DNA from: Promethearchaeota archaeon
GTDB lineage: Archaea > Asgardarchaeota > Lokiarchaeia > Sigyniarchaeales > SOKP01
Assembly (NCBI GenBank): GCA_030603385.1
Contig: JAUVXW010000004.1
Location: 1-64,000, forward strand
Reading direction: 5' to 3'
DNA: 64,000 nucleotides
The notes under the pieces are model-generated. The model did no database searches. It was not told the DNA's origin and worked only from the letters and a program-made list of their open reading frames with translations. How positions within the stretch are numbered: position 1 is the stretch's first letter; each line of letters starts with the position of its first letter. This document shows positions 1 to 8,246 of this stretch, piece after piece. The translations under genes and the position numbers were made by a program.

Positions 1-242
1 GTTAAAACAAACTGCTTAGGTGTTTTATATTTTTTTAAGTGTTGACATTTAGGACTTTTACACTGAAATGTATCGACTCTAGTATTTTTTCTTCCATGAG
101 TTCCGAATTCTCCAACTTTCGGGCTCCCGCAAACAGGACAACAGACTTGGAGTTTTCCCAACGAGAATCGCGTTCCATTCTCATTTTGAGCCTCGAGTGG
201 TCGCCAAAGTGGTCCATAAACCTTTTTTTTCCTTCCAACCAT
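1..242 (-). CDS. Zinc-ribbon protein, probable transposase N-terminus (runs off left edge)
   Basis: The reverse strand is open from ATG at 242 to the window edge, giving 80 residues with no stop. It holds a four-cysteine zinc ribbon: CCPVCG around residues 34-39 and CKSPKC around residues 61-66, with a basic stretch between and after. A ribbon of this layout near the N-terminus is typical of the InsA/IS1-like transposases, which use it to bind DNA, but other zinc-ribbon proteins share it. The segment is richer in G and C than the sequence beside it, which fits a mobile element. The catalytic part would lie outside the window, so the family cannot be fixed. Other frames over this stretch lack any recognisable motif. 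Confidence 0.55.
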   Translation of the reverse strand, partial: MVGRKKKVYGPLWRPLEAQNENGTRFSLGKLQVCCPVCGSPKVGEFGTHGRKNTRVDTFQCKSPKCQHLKKYKTPKQFVL

Positions 243-550
243 GTGATATTTTAATAATTCTTCGCTTAAATATGTTATTGGCAAAAATCATAACGAACAA
301 AATGAAATTATAGCAATAAGAAGTGATTTAGTTGAGTCCGATAAAAATATAAAATTAACAACACAACTCTCAATGTTAAAGAGGTGAAAGATAAAAAAAA
401 GCGGGTAGAAATATTTTATAAACGAAGAACGTTGAAAGAGTTTATAATTCTTCATTCATTTATAAAATTACCCTAAAATTCTAAATTCTCATTTTCTTTG
501 CTAATTCAAAATTTAAAAAAATTAGGAAACATTAAAATTAATACTCTACT
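243..550. other. Gene-free gap with a possible gene remnant
   Basis: No intact gene is visible. On the plus strand a frame is open from 247 to a TGA at 385-387 with no start codon. It contains a run reading KYVIGKNHNEQNEII, which looks protein-like and recalls the tail of archaeal tRNA-thiolation-type proteins, but the match is from memory and weak. It could be the end of a gene cut off by the element to its left. The rest (about 390-550) is AT-rich and holds the promoter region of the next gene. Confidence 0.25.
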
Positions 551-1297
551 ATGGTTAAAAAAAGAAAAAAACGTGTAAGACGTGGTCATCCAATAGCAAT
601 TCTTATTGGTCTGCATAATAGTGATGCTGTATTTTGGAGAATATTCAGTGGGACTATTAAGCTACACTTCAAAATAAATCGTGGAAGGAAGAGAAGAAAT
701 CAAAATAAAAAGCAATTATATCATTTTCATGAGGAAATCATTAACACATTAAGACCTATAATTAAAGAAGGTATCAGAAGTGTAATACTGCTTTCCCCCC
801 CGAAAGAAGAATATTCTGATGAGTTTCTTAATCACGTTAATAAACATCATTCATGGTTATTAAAAAAAGGGGGTCAGCAGGTTGTCTTTTCTAAGATCAT
901 AGGTAATCAAGCGAAGACTCAAAAGGATGTGTATTACCTAAAAACACAAGAATATTTTAAAGACATTGTTGATAATACTTCAAATCAAGAGGGGTTGTTA
1001 ATTTTGGAAGAATTGATGGAAGTAATTAACAAAAATGAAAAGTTCTCAAAAATTCTTTATACATGGAGAGAAATCGATCATGAACTAAGGCTCATTAAAA
1101 AAAATCCTAATTTACCTAGACCAAATTATATTATTCTAACTGAAGAATATCTAAAAAATCCAAAAAATAGAAATAAAACACATCGAATTTTACAAATTGC
1201 AAAAAATCTTGAGATTAAAACTAAAATCGTCAGTCAAGAATCCGAGGCGGGTACTATCGTAGACAAATTTGGGGGATTAGTATGTTATTTTAGATAA
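551..1297 (+). CDS. eRF1/Pelota/Vms1-like protein (release-factor fold)
   Basis: A basic protein of 248 residues. The order of segments follows eRF1 domain 2 followed by domain 3. An opening beta strand (residues about 13-35) is like the start of eRF1 domain 2. A basic loop with glutamines (around residues 44-54, RKRRNQNKKQ) lies where eRF1 carries GGQ, and a helix follows. The C-terminus ends in GGLVCYFR, matching the GGIxALLRY ending of eRF1/Pelota domain 3. The codon-recognition domain 1 of eRF1 is absent. This fits the Vms1/ANKZF1-like (VLRF1) group, which releases peptides from stalled large ribosomal subunits, although a strict GGQ is not seen. A second GGQ tripeptide near residue 107 lies in a different structural position and is probably coincidental. 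It stands alone between AT-rich gaps. The function is inferred from fold order only. Confidence 0.5.
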   Translation: MVKKRKKRVRRGHPIAILIGLHNSDAVFWRIFSGTIKLHFKINRGRKRRNQNKKQLYHFHEEIINTLRPIIKEGIRSVILLSPPKEEYSDEFLNHVNKHHSWLLKKGGQQVVFSKIIGNQAKTQKDVYYLKTQEYFKDIVDNTSNQEGLLILEELMEVINKNEKFSKILYTWREIDHELRLIKKNPNLPRPNYIILTEEYLKNPKNRNKTHRILQIAKNLEIKTKIVSQESEAGTIVDKFGGLVCYFR

Positions 1298-1400
1298 AAG
1301 TTAGGTAAATATTTAATTTTTTGTGAATTGAACCTTACTGTTACAAGATTTATAAGTATGAGAAGAAAATATTTATTATTCTCGTTTTATTTCTCAATAT

Positions 1401-2477
1401 ATGAATGCGAAGGAGAGATATCTAGCAGTTCTTGACGATAATAAACGGGAAGAGTTAGATCGCGTTCCTACGTTTGTCCAGTATATTCGTCCAGAGTTTG
1501 TTGAGGTGCATCAACAAAAATTTGTAAACATGAGGGTGCCTTTCAAGTCAGATATTTCCAGATTTAAGGACGCATATTTTATGGGATTTGAATCCGTTTT
1601 TGCGAATTTTCATCCTGGTTTAAGGGTAAGTCGAGTAGAGGTGGAAGACGAAAAAGGTGAGAAAGTATTAGTAGCTTGGAATGGTCAACCACCTATGAAA
1701 AGAATGGGATATTACAAGAGAGGATTGTTTTTTTCAATTGACAATTTAAACAAAGTAAGGGAGACAATGCGGAAGGTTGACGATTCTGCAGAAATTCAAA
1801 AGACAATGGACCATTACGAAAGGATTTCATCATATATATTTCCAGTTATTGAAATAGGAGGAATATTTGATACTTTGTGGCAATCTATGGGATTTAAAAA
1901 TTTTTCATATCATCATCGAAAAAATTCCAAGCTTTATCGAGAATTGGTTAAATATTTTGCGGAATTAACCCTCATTCGAGTTCAATCGATTATTGATGCT
2001 ACGGGGAGTCGTGCAGGGGTTTTAAATATCAATGATGATATCGCATTCAAGGGGCGCTCGATGATTTCTCCTGAAAGGTGGGAACAAGATATTGGGATAT
2101 ACTATAAAGAAATCTGTTCCATAATAAGCGATGCGGGAATGAAGACAACAATGCATACAGATGGAGATATAACTGATATGATTCCTGTTTTGAAGAGAAT
2201 CGGTTTTAAAGGGGTTCAAGGTTGGGAAGGAGGGGCGGATCCACTTATTGTGAATGAGAAATATCCTGATTTTGTGATTAATGGATTTGGTGATATATCC
2301 CAGATTATTCCGTTCGGTTCCAAGGAAGAGATTTTCAATCATGTGAAAGAGTTAATGGATGCTCTAAAGGAAAATCGTCATTTTATAATCGGACCGAGTA
2401 CAGTCATTTATGAAGGTATACCTTTCGAAAATGTGGAATATTTCATTGAAGCCTCTATGCGTTATGGCAAATATTAA
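1401..2477 (+). CDS. Uroporphyrinogen decarboxylase-family (UroD fold) protein, probably a corrinoid-type methyltransferase
   Basis: A protein of 358 residues with the UroD TIM-barrel pattern. It has an N-terminal MNAKERYLAVLDD helix and a central HTDGDITDMIP segment (His near residue 250) that matches the metal-binding HxDG/HxCG region of the UroD-like methyltransferases. It ends with the FIIGPSTVI...ENVEYFIEA segment. True HemE enzymes start with a conserved arginine-rich FRQAGR motif, which is missing here. Relatives of this type include MtaA/MtbA methylcobamide:CoM methyltransferases and many uncharacterised proteins. There is no corrinoid protein or activator gene beside it, so the substrate is unknown. 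It is transcribed alone; the next gene points the other way. Confidence 0.65.
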   Translation: MNAKERYLAVLDDNKREELDRVPTFVQYIRPEFVEVHQQKFVNMRVPFKSDISRFKDAYFMGFESVFANFHPGLRVSRVEVEDEKGEKVLVAWNGQPPMKRMGYYKRGLFFSIDNLNKVRETMRKVDDSAEIQKTMDHYERISSYIFPVIEIGGIFDTLWQSMGFKNFSYHHRKNSKLYRELVKYFAELTLIRVQSIIDATGSRAGVLNINDDIAFKGRSMISPERWEQDIGIYYKEICSIISDAGMKTTMHTDGDITDMIPVLKRIGFKGVQGWEGGADPLIVNEKYPDFVINGFGDISQIIPFGSKEEIFNHVKELMDALKENRHFIIGPSTVIYEGIPFENVEYFIEASMRYGKY

Positions 2478-2597
2478 GATATTACTAGGTTTTCGTTGCA
2501 TATATGAGAAATATTTTCATTTTGGCTTTAATCAGAAACATTCTAAAAAAGGAAGAAAAAGTCCGTAGTCGGCAAGAGAAAAATCCGTACTTATTTA

Positions 2598-3518
2598 TTA
2601 TGGAAGATTAAACAATTTTCTCGTTTTTTCAACTGTACCAGAATCAAATTTCTTAAATAAGGCATAAGCAGCAATCGGTACTATACAACCGCAATTGTCA
2701 CATAATAGTGGTGAATTTCCCATGACACAAAACTTTTGTTTTCCATTAGGATAGAAACTTTTTATTTGACCGGTTTTAAATATGCAATGTGGTACAAATT
2801 CTTTTGACAGGTATAATTCTAACATTTTTTTTGAATAACAAATAAAATTTCCATATTCATGCATTACTTTTAAAATGTCTTTAATTGTCTTTTTTAATAT
2901 ATTTCCTTTTAATAAAAGTGGGTCGTTAGGATAACCAGTGTACAATGAAAAAACAAATCCAGAAGCACCATTATCGTGAGCAATCTTAACAACAGCTTTA
3001 ATTTCCTTATGATTTAATGTCATAATGGTTGATATAACAACCGGATTGCTTTCCCGGATATTTTGAATGACTTTATTAAAAACCTTCGCACCTCTTATCT
3101 TATCATGAGTTTCCTTTGTACCATCAATACTCACCCAGTATCTTGGTTGTTTATATCCATTAAATCGAGGTAATTTTATAATTCCATTTGATACAACTTG
3201 AACTGAGGAGAAAATTTTAATCGCTTCTTTTATAACATCCATTCTTAAAGTAGGTTCTCCACCGGTTAAAACAGCTATTTTTGTTCCTAATTTTCTATGA
3301 TATTTAAAAACCTTAACCCAGTCTTCGTTGGATAATTCTGTTCTTTTACTTCTTAATTCCGATGTTGATGAAAAAAAATAACAATGCTTACATTTTAAAT
3401 TACATTGCCAAGTTAAATCATAATTCACATATAATGGAACATTTCTTACTATTGATCGTAAAAATGATGGTCCCATGGAAATAAAATTTACTATATTTCC
3501 CAAGCTAACTAATCCCAT
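2598..3518 (-). CDS. Radical SAM protein with SPASM-like C-terminus
   Basis: A protein of 306 residues. The radical SAM cluster motif CNLKCKHC (CxxxCxxC) lies at about residues 38-45. It is followed by GGEPTLR (residues about 80-86), which binds S-adenosylmethionine. The C-terminal region has further cysteines (PHCIFK, KFCVMG, LCDNCGC), as in SPASM domains, which hold extra iron-sulfur clusters. Proteins of this shape mature peptides, modify enzymes or act on heme and tungsten cofactors. No precursor peptide or partner gene is recognisable nearby, so the substrate cannot be told. The reading frame starts with ATG. Confidence 0.75.
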   Translation of the reverse strand: MGLVSLGNIVNFISMGPSFLRSIVRNVPLYVNYDLTWQCNLKCKHCYFFSSTSELRSKRTELSNEDWVKVFKYHRKLGTKIAVLTGGEPTLRMDVIKEAIKIFSSVQVVSNGIIKLPRFNGYKQPRYWVSIDGTKETHDKIRGAKVFNKVIQNIRESNPVVISTIMTLNHKEIKAVVKIAHDNGASGFVFSLYTGYPNDPLLLKGNILKKTIKDILKVMHEYGNFICYSKKMLELYLSKEFVPHCIFKTGQIKSFYPNGKQKFCVMGNSPLLCDNCGCIVPIAAYALFKKFDSGTVEKTRKLFNLP

Positions 3519-3822
3519 TATTGTAGATAGAAGATTCGGTGCTTTAAAAATTTTAAATTTTATAATACTATTTTAATTTACTTAATTTCAAAAAACTACT
3601 ATTTTATGGAATCTCTTTTAGCTTTTTACTAGGTTAAAAACCAAAATACATAAAAGGGATCCTAGAAACAAAATCCTTTAAGCAAAATGGATTGATATAC
3701 TTCTATATAACATAATGAGATATAAGAAAGTAAAAAAAAGAGAGAATGCAAAATTTTTAAATTTTCTTAAAATCAAAAATAAGAGTAAGAAATAAATATG
3801 TGATCCTCATATATCATCATAT
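3519..3822. other. Gene-free gap between radical SAM gene and toxin-antitoxin pair
   Basis: Very AT-rich and without a coding frame worth reporting. It contains one copy of a 34-bp direct repeat (3706-3739, listed separately) and presumably divergent promoters for the genes on either side. Confidence 0.6.
3706..3739 (+). repeat. 34-bp direct repeat, left copy
   Basis: This copy matches 4796-4829 at 32 of 34 positions (differences T/A at the 11th and 16th bases). It begins TATAACATAATGAGA and ends in an A tract. The two copies flank the toxin-antitoxin pair at 3823-4669 in the same orientation, about 1.09 kb apart. They could be recombination ends of a small cassette, or related promoter sequences. 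Confidence 0.7.
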
Positions 3823-4317
3823 ATGATCATATTAGATGCTTCTCCATTAATCCATCTTACTAAGATTGGTAAATTAGAATATATCATTGGTCTTTTTGAT
3901 TATATCATAATATCTAATGCCGTATATAAAGAAGTCATTGAGGAAGGGATAAAAGCGGGATATACTGATGCTACTCTTATATTAAATTATCTTAAAAATA
4001 ATAAAATCAAGAAAATTAAGATTGAAAATCCCGACCCATTATTAGAAGATTATCTACATCCTGGAGAATCAGAATCAATTCAATTAGCAAATCACTTAAA
4101 ATGTATTTTAGTTATGGATGAAAAAAAAGGGAGATTAATAGCAGAGCAGAAGGGGATTGAATTTTTAACCACAGCTGATGTGTTATTACTCTTATTGAAG
4201 GAAGGTTTAATAAATTTTGATTTTTTTAAAAAAAATCTCGCAAAATATTCTGCGGATGGATGGTTAGGAGCTGATTTATATCAAAAATATTTAGAAGAGG
4301 GAAAAAAATATGAGTGA
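3823..4317 (+). CDS. PIN-domain ribonuclease toxin (VapC-like, DUF3368 type)
   Basis: A protein of 164 residues with the PIN acid residues in place. Asp5 lies in ILDASPLIHL, a glutamate in YKEVIEEG (about residue 40), an aspartate in LVMDEKKGR (about residue 104), and another in FLTTADVL (about residue 123). PIN nucleases of this type cut RNA and act as toxins with a paired antitoxin. The gene overlaps the next one by 8 bases, so the two are translated together. The order is unusual: in most PIN modules the antitoxin comes first. The C-terminal WLGADLYQKYLEE helix is typical of DUF3368 relatives. The pair is bounded by a direct repeat. Confidence 0.8.
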   Translation: MIILDASPLIHLTKIGKLEYIIGLFDYIIISNAVYKEVIEEGIKAGYTDATLILNYLKNNKIKKIKIENPDPLLEDYLHPGESESIQLANHLKCILVMDEKKGRLIAEQKGIEFLTTADVLLLLLKEGLINFDFFKKNLAKYSADGWLGADLYQKYLEEGKKYE

Positions 4318-4669
4318 AAGGTTATCAATTGTTATTCCATCAGAAATGCATGATGATCTTGAAAAATTACAAAAAATATTAAAAATGGATAAAAGTACTG
4401 TAATTAGACACTTACTTTCTAAATCTATCCGAGAGGTAAAAATAGAAACAATGTTAGATGAATATAGAAAGGGAAAACTGTCTCTTGGGAAAGCTGCTGA
4501 ATTAGCGGGAGTTAATTTATGGGAATTCATTGAACATTGTAGGAGGAATCAAATTAAATTAGATTTAACTGAAGAGGAAGCGGAAATTGGAATAGGCAGA
4601 GTTGAGAAAATTGACGTTCAAAAATATAAAAAAACTATTAAGAACTCATTAGAATCACTTGAGAAATGA
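4310..4669 (+). CDS. Antitoxin: ribbon-helix-helix plus UPF0175-type helix-turn-helix
   Basis: A protein of 119 residues. Residues 1-45 form a ribbon-helix-helix DNA-binding unit (RLSIVIPSEMHDDLEKL, then a helix with STVIRHLL). Residues about 55-85 carry the UPF0175 segment (KLSLGKAAELAGVNLWEFIEHC), a short helix-turn-helix. It should bind and neutralise the PIN toxin and repress the shared promoter. The ATG at 4310 lies inside the end of the toxin gene. A GAGG at 4297-4300 is well placed as ribosome-binding site, supporting this start. Confidence 0.8.
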   Translation: MSERLSIVIPSEMHDDLEKLQKILKMDKSTVIRHLLSKSIREVKIETMLDEYRKGKLSLGKAAELAGVNLWEFIEHCRRNQIKLDLTEEEAEIGIGRVEKIDVQKYKKTIKNSLESLEK

Positions 4670-4795
4670 AAATTAATAAGATCTGGTAACTTAGTTCCGG
4701 ATGGTTTATAGAAATTGAATTTATAATTACTAATGAAATCCCTATCCATCCTTTATTGATTTTTTGTAGTCTGATTATCGCATATCTATTTCTTT

Positions 4796-4829
4796 TATAA
4801 CATAAAGAGAAATAAGAAAGTAAAAAAAA
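4796..4829 (+). repeat. 34-bp direct repeat, right copy
   Basis: The partner of 3706-3739 (32 of 34 identical). It lies downstream of the antitoxin gene and just before the 3' end of the convergent isocitrate dehydrogenase gene. Confidence 0.7.
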
Positions 4830-4865
4830 ATCTTTAAATCAAATAAGTTAACAAATCTCAATCTA

Positions 4866-6062
4866 TTATTTTTGATAGTTATTCCACTTTTCTTCAAGGT
4901 TTGGGTCTTGAAGGGTCTCCATTATGTATTTCGCATAATCTTCACCAGTGGCACCTGTATCTCTTCCTGTAAGGACTAGCTTCTTCTCATAGGTGGCACA
5001 AATATCAAGAGCCATTTCAAGTTTTTTCGCTTTATCTACAAATCCTATGTGGTTTAAAAGTAATGCGGCAGCTTTTATGATACTCGATGGGTCAGCATAT
5101 TTTGCTCGTCCTTCTTCAACCATTCTAGGAGCTGAACCATGAATTGCTTCAAACATCGAATACTCTTTACCTATATTCGCACTCCCAGCTGTTCCTACTC
5201 CGCCTTGAAGTTGAGCAGCTTCGTCGGTTATGATGTCTCCATAAAGGTTAGGTGCGACAAAAACTTTAAAATCACTTTGACGAGCTGGATCAATTAGCTT
5301 CGCAGTTGCAATATCTATGTACCAATCGTCCCATTTGACTTGTGGATATTCTTTTGAAATTTCTTCTGCCATGGCAAGAAATCTACCATCAGTAGCTTTT
5401 ACTACATTTGCCTTTGTTACAACCGAAACACGATTGATATTGTTTTTTGCTGCGTAGTCAAAAGCTAAACGTATGATTCTATCTGAACCTTGTTTTGTTA
5501 TCACTTTAAAATCGATTGATAAATCATCAGATATATTAATTCCTTTTGAGCCTAAAACATAAGCACCCTCTGTATTTTCCCTAAAAAACATCCAATCTAT
5601 TCCTAATTCTGGAACTTTCACTGGTCGAACATTTGCAAATAGGTCTAACTCACGTCTCATCGTTACATTAGCGCTTTCGATATTTGGCCACTTATCTCCT
5701 TTCCTCGGCGTGGTCGTGGGCCCCTTGAGGAGGACATGACATTTTTTAATCTCTACTAGAACGTCATCAGGAATAGCCTTCATTACTTTTGCTCTATTCT
5801 CTATTGTTAATCCCTCAATGACTCTAAATTCTACATCCCCCCTACTCGCTTCATCCTTTAGTAAAAATTCTAATATTGCTTGTGCGTGTTTCGTAATGAA
5901 TGGACCAATTCCATCACCTCCAACTAGACCAATAATAATCGGTTTCAACTTGGAATAGTCTGTCCAATCAGCAGCTTTTTTCATGCGTTCAACTCTTTCG
6001 AGTTGTTCTTTAACAATTGTTTCAAAGTGTTTTTTTGCATTCTCAACAATTTCATTCATCAT
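4866..6062 (-). CDS. icd: Isocitrate dehydrogenase
   Basis: A protein of 398 residues of the isocitrate/isopropylmalate dehydrogenase family, which oxidises isocitrate to 2-oxoglutarate. Residues about 46-53 give GGDGIGPF. SANVTMRRELDLFANVRP (about 128-145) carries the Ser-x-Asn-x-x-x-Arg pattern that distinguishes isocitrate from isopropylmalate enzymes. RENTEGAY (about 160-167) and NLYGDIITDEAA supply the metal-binding acids. The coenzyme loop reads HGSAPRMVEEGRAKYADPSS. I cannot decide NAD from NADP with confidence. The first residues form a helix not present in short archaeal forms. The gene is followed on the same strand by no other gene; upstream lie the permease and the ATP-citrate lyase genes in the same direction. 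It would link either direction of the citrate cycle. Confidence 0.88.
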   Translation of the reverse strand: MMNEIVENAKKHFETIVKEQLERVERMKKAADWTDYSKLKPIIIGLVGGDGIGPFITKHAQAILEFLLKDEASRGDVEFRVIEGLTIENRAKVMKAIPDDVLVEIKKCHVLLKGPTTTPRKGDKWPNIESANVTMRRELDLFANVRPVKVPELGIDWMFFRENTEGAYVLGSKGINISDDLSIDFKVITKQGSDRIIRLAFDYAAKNNINRVSVVTKANVVKATDGRFLAMAEEISKEYPQVKWDDWYIDIATAKLIDPARQSDFKVFVAPNLYGDIITDEAAQLQGGVGTAGSANIGKEYSMFEAIHGSAPRMVEEGRAKYADPSSIIKAAALLLNHIGFVDKAKKLEMALDICATYEKKLVLTGRDTGATGEDYAKYIMETLQDPNLEEKWNNYQK

Positions 6063-6230
6063 AAACTACCTCTAAATTTGTTTTGTTCCATAATTATTAA
6101 GATATTACAATATCTTGGTATTCTTAGCTTTCTTATTAAAATTATACTTTTTGAATATAGTTTTCAAAAATTTAAGAAGGTTGTTAATGACAGTTCTTTT
6201 CCCTAATTTTTCCCATAAATTGGTGGTAGT

Positions 6231-8171
6231 CTAAGAAGAAATTGGTGCGTTTAAAACATCACGTTGTGCTGTTGGTGCTTCTAAACCCTCATGAAGAAGA
6301 ATTAAACTTAACATTATTACAAAGATATATAATCCTGGCCAATAAATAGCTTCAAATGCAGACCAATGCCCCCTCCCATAACTGAAAGTTATTCCTAATT
6401 GAGCTGTAGTTTCATCCCCTACCCCTACATAACCAAGCATTTGATATAACATGATCCCAAAAGCCATTTCTAATGGAATATATTTAATTGCTACTTTAAT
6501 TACATTAATATAGCTAGATTCACGTCTTATAGCATTAGCTATGATTACAGTAAAATTTATAGTTAATAAAAGCCCAATAATCATTATAATTATAAATATG
6601 GGCCTTATTCCCCTAAAAAGAATACTCGATAAAATAAGAAGCAATAATCCCGGAATTACGAAAAACATTATCATTAAGCCAATAATACCGTTGTGCAAAT
6701 ATCGATGGAACCTACCTGCAAGAAAACCAAATGCAGAACCAAAAACTAATCCTATAAGGGTTACTATAATTCCAAAGACAAGAGCATCCCGAGTTCCATA
6801 GATTAATCGTGCAAGTATGTCATAACCGTATAATGTTGTACCTAAGGGATGATCAAGTGAAGGTAATTCGAAAGAAATACCACCCGGTGGAATGTATGGT
6901 GGAGTAACCTCGTGTAGACTATAAGGAGTAAATAATTGAGGGAATACAGATATAAAAACGAGGAATATCATTAATCCTAATCCAACTATTGTAAAAGGAT
7001 TCTTTAAGGTAGTTATTACATAATTTTTTAATTTAGTTATAGGTTTGGTCTTATGCTTTTTTTCTATTGCAATTTTCGGTTCAGATAATGGTGATGATAC
7101 TTCCTCCCTAAATTTAAAGGATTCGATTACGTTGTATATTTTTTCCCGATAGATTTCGATTTTGCTGCGTATATTTTTCCGAATTAATTTGATTTTTTTA
7201 GGGATTTTTTTCCGTAAGAATTTGTAGACAATGGGAATTATGTTAGAAAAAAACATAGTATAAGAAAATAATATAATTATCATAAAAATACACCCATTGA
7301 TAAGGAGAAAATCTCCCAGGTATATAGACATCAAAAAATAATAACCAAAACCCGTCCGATTAAACGTTATTTCTACTACAAGAACAAGAGCAAACAGAAT
7401 TCCAAATATCTTTCCAGCTGTAAAAGAATTTGAAACAAAAGAAGTGTCTTTTGAATTGCGTTCTATATTAGTTTGGGTTTGTTTAGTAATCAGAGCTGTT
7501 ATCACAAAACTTAATGAGATCACTGGTAAAATACCGTGTTCTATAATACTTCCTGCTAAGTCCCAATTTCCATCAACAATAGAATCAAATAATGGAAATC
7601 CAGTAATAAGTGGCGAAACGGGAATAGATGGATCAAAATAAAACAAAACAGGTAAAGTATCACTAAATTCAAGTTGCATTAATGTTGCCATGAAAAATAT
7701 TGGCATTGCAAGACCTATAATGGTAAATATCCGTATTATTAAACCTTGGATTTTATCTCTTTTCTTCACCCAAATTCTTCCAAGTTTAATTCCTATTAGC
7801 CCTATTATTATCGGTAGAAACATTGTTTCAATAGTTCCTGGGACCATATTTCTCATTAATTCAGTAACTGGTGTACCTTCAGCGATTATAAAGGATAAAC
7901 TCCAATCTCCCGTGAAGAACCTGCCAACGTATCTAGTAAATTGTATAAACCATGGATCAGAAACACCAAGTCTTATCAATTCTGCTTGATATCTAGCAAG
8001 ATCTATTACAAGAGGCGGTATCCCATTTAAATGAGGATTTCTCATTCCTAAATAATAGACAAAAAAGCTAAGTATTAGACCGATAAACAATACACATATT
8101 CCATAAGCAAAAGAAATTGATATAGTAATAACTATTTTCTTTTGAGATTCTCTCAATTTCTGCCCGTCCAT
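6231..8171 (-). CDS. Fused OppB-OppC-type ABC permease without EAA loops
   Basis: A membrane protein of 646 residues made of two permease halves in one chain. Residues 1-320 follow OppB/DppB: first helix, periplasmic domain with RYVGRFFTGDWSLSF, then four more helices. A charged linker (320-380) leads to residues 385-646, which follow OppC/DppC, including HPLGTTLYGYD at 441-451. In normal permeases each half has a cytoplasmic EAA loop that docks on the ATPase. Here about 19 residues are missing around residue 240, and about 22 around residue 555 (RRESSYI joins NVIKVAIK directly), exactly where the EAA loops belong. Residues on both sides still align without gaps. No ATPase or substrate-binding protein is encoded in the window. 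The protein may have lost ABC transport, or couple to something else. Sites were judged from memory of the family. Confidence 0.8.
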   Translation of the reverse strand: MDGQKLRESQKKIVITISISFAYGICVLFIGLILSFFVYYLGMRNPHLNGIPPLVIDLARYQAELIRLGVSDPWFIQFTRYVGRFFTGDWSLSFIIAEGTPVTELMRNMVPGTIETMFLPIIIGLIGIKLGRIWVKKRDKIQGLIIRIFTIIGLAMPIFFMATLMQLEFSDTLPVLFYFDPSIPVSPLITGFPLFDSIVDGNWDLAGSIIEHGILPVISLSFVITALITKQTQTNIERNSKDTSFVSNSFTAGKIFGILFALVLVVEITFNRTGFGYYFLMSIYLGDFLLINGCIFMIIILFSYTMFFSNIIPIVYKFLRKKIPKKIKLIRKNIRSKIEIYREKIYNVIESFKFREEVSSPLSEPKIAIEKKHKTKPITKLKNYVITTLKNPFTIVGLGLMIFLVFISVFPQLFTPYSLHEVTPPYIPPGGISFELPSLDHPLGTTLYGYDILARLIYGTRDALVFGIIVTLIGLVFGSAFGFLAGRFHRYLHNGIIGLMIMFFVIPGLLLLILSSILFRGIRPIFIIIMIIGLLLTINFTVIIANAIRRESSYINVIKVAIKYIPLEMAFGIMLYQMLGYVGVGDETTAQLGITFSYGRGHWSAFEAIYWPGLYIFVIMLSLILLHEGLEAPTAQRDVLNAPISS

Positions 8172-8246
8172 TTCACGTATATTAATTAAGAAAAATAATG
8201 AGAGAAGAATATAAAAATATTATTATTTGAACAGATTTACAAAATA

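Noticed and set aside
39-254. Open frames on both strands at 35-254
   Set aside because: The third frame on the minus strand carries a proper CxxC...CxxxxC zinc ribbon and runs to the edge, so the other two frames are shadows.
872-880. GGQ tripeptide in the eRF1-like protein as the catalytic motif
   Set aside because: It lies after the second strand-helix unit, not in the domain 2 loop where eRF1 has GGQ.
6541-7989. Plus-strand frames inside the permease gene
   Set aside because: Rich in Ile, Pro and Asn with no motif; they mirror the hydrophobic codons of the permease on the other strand.
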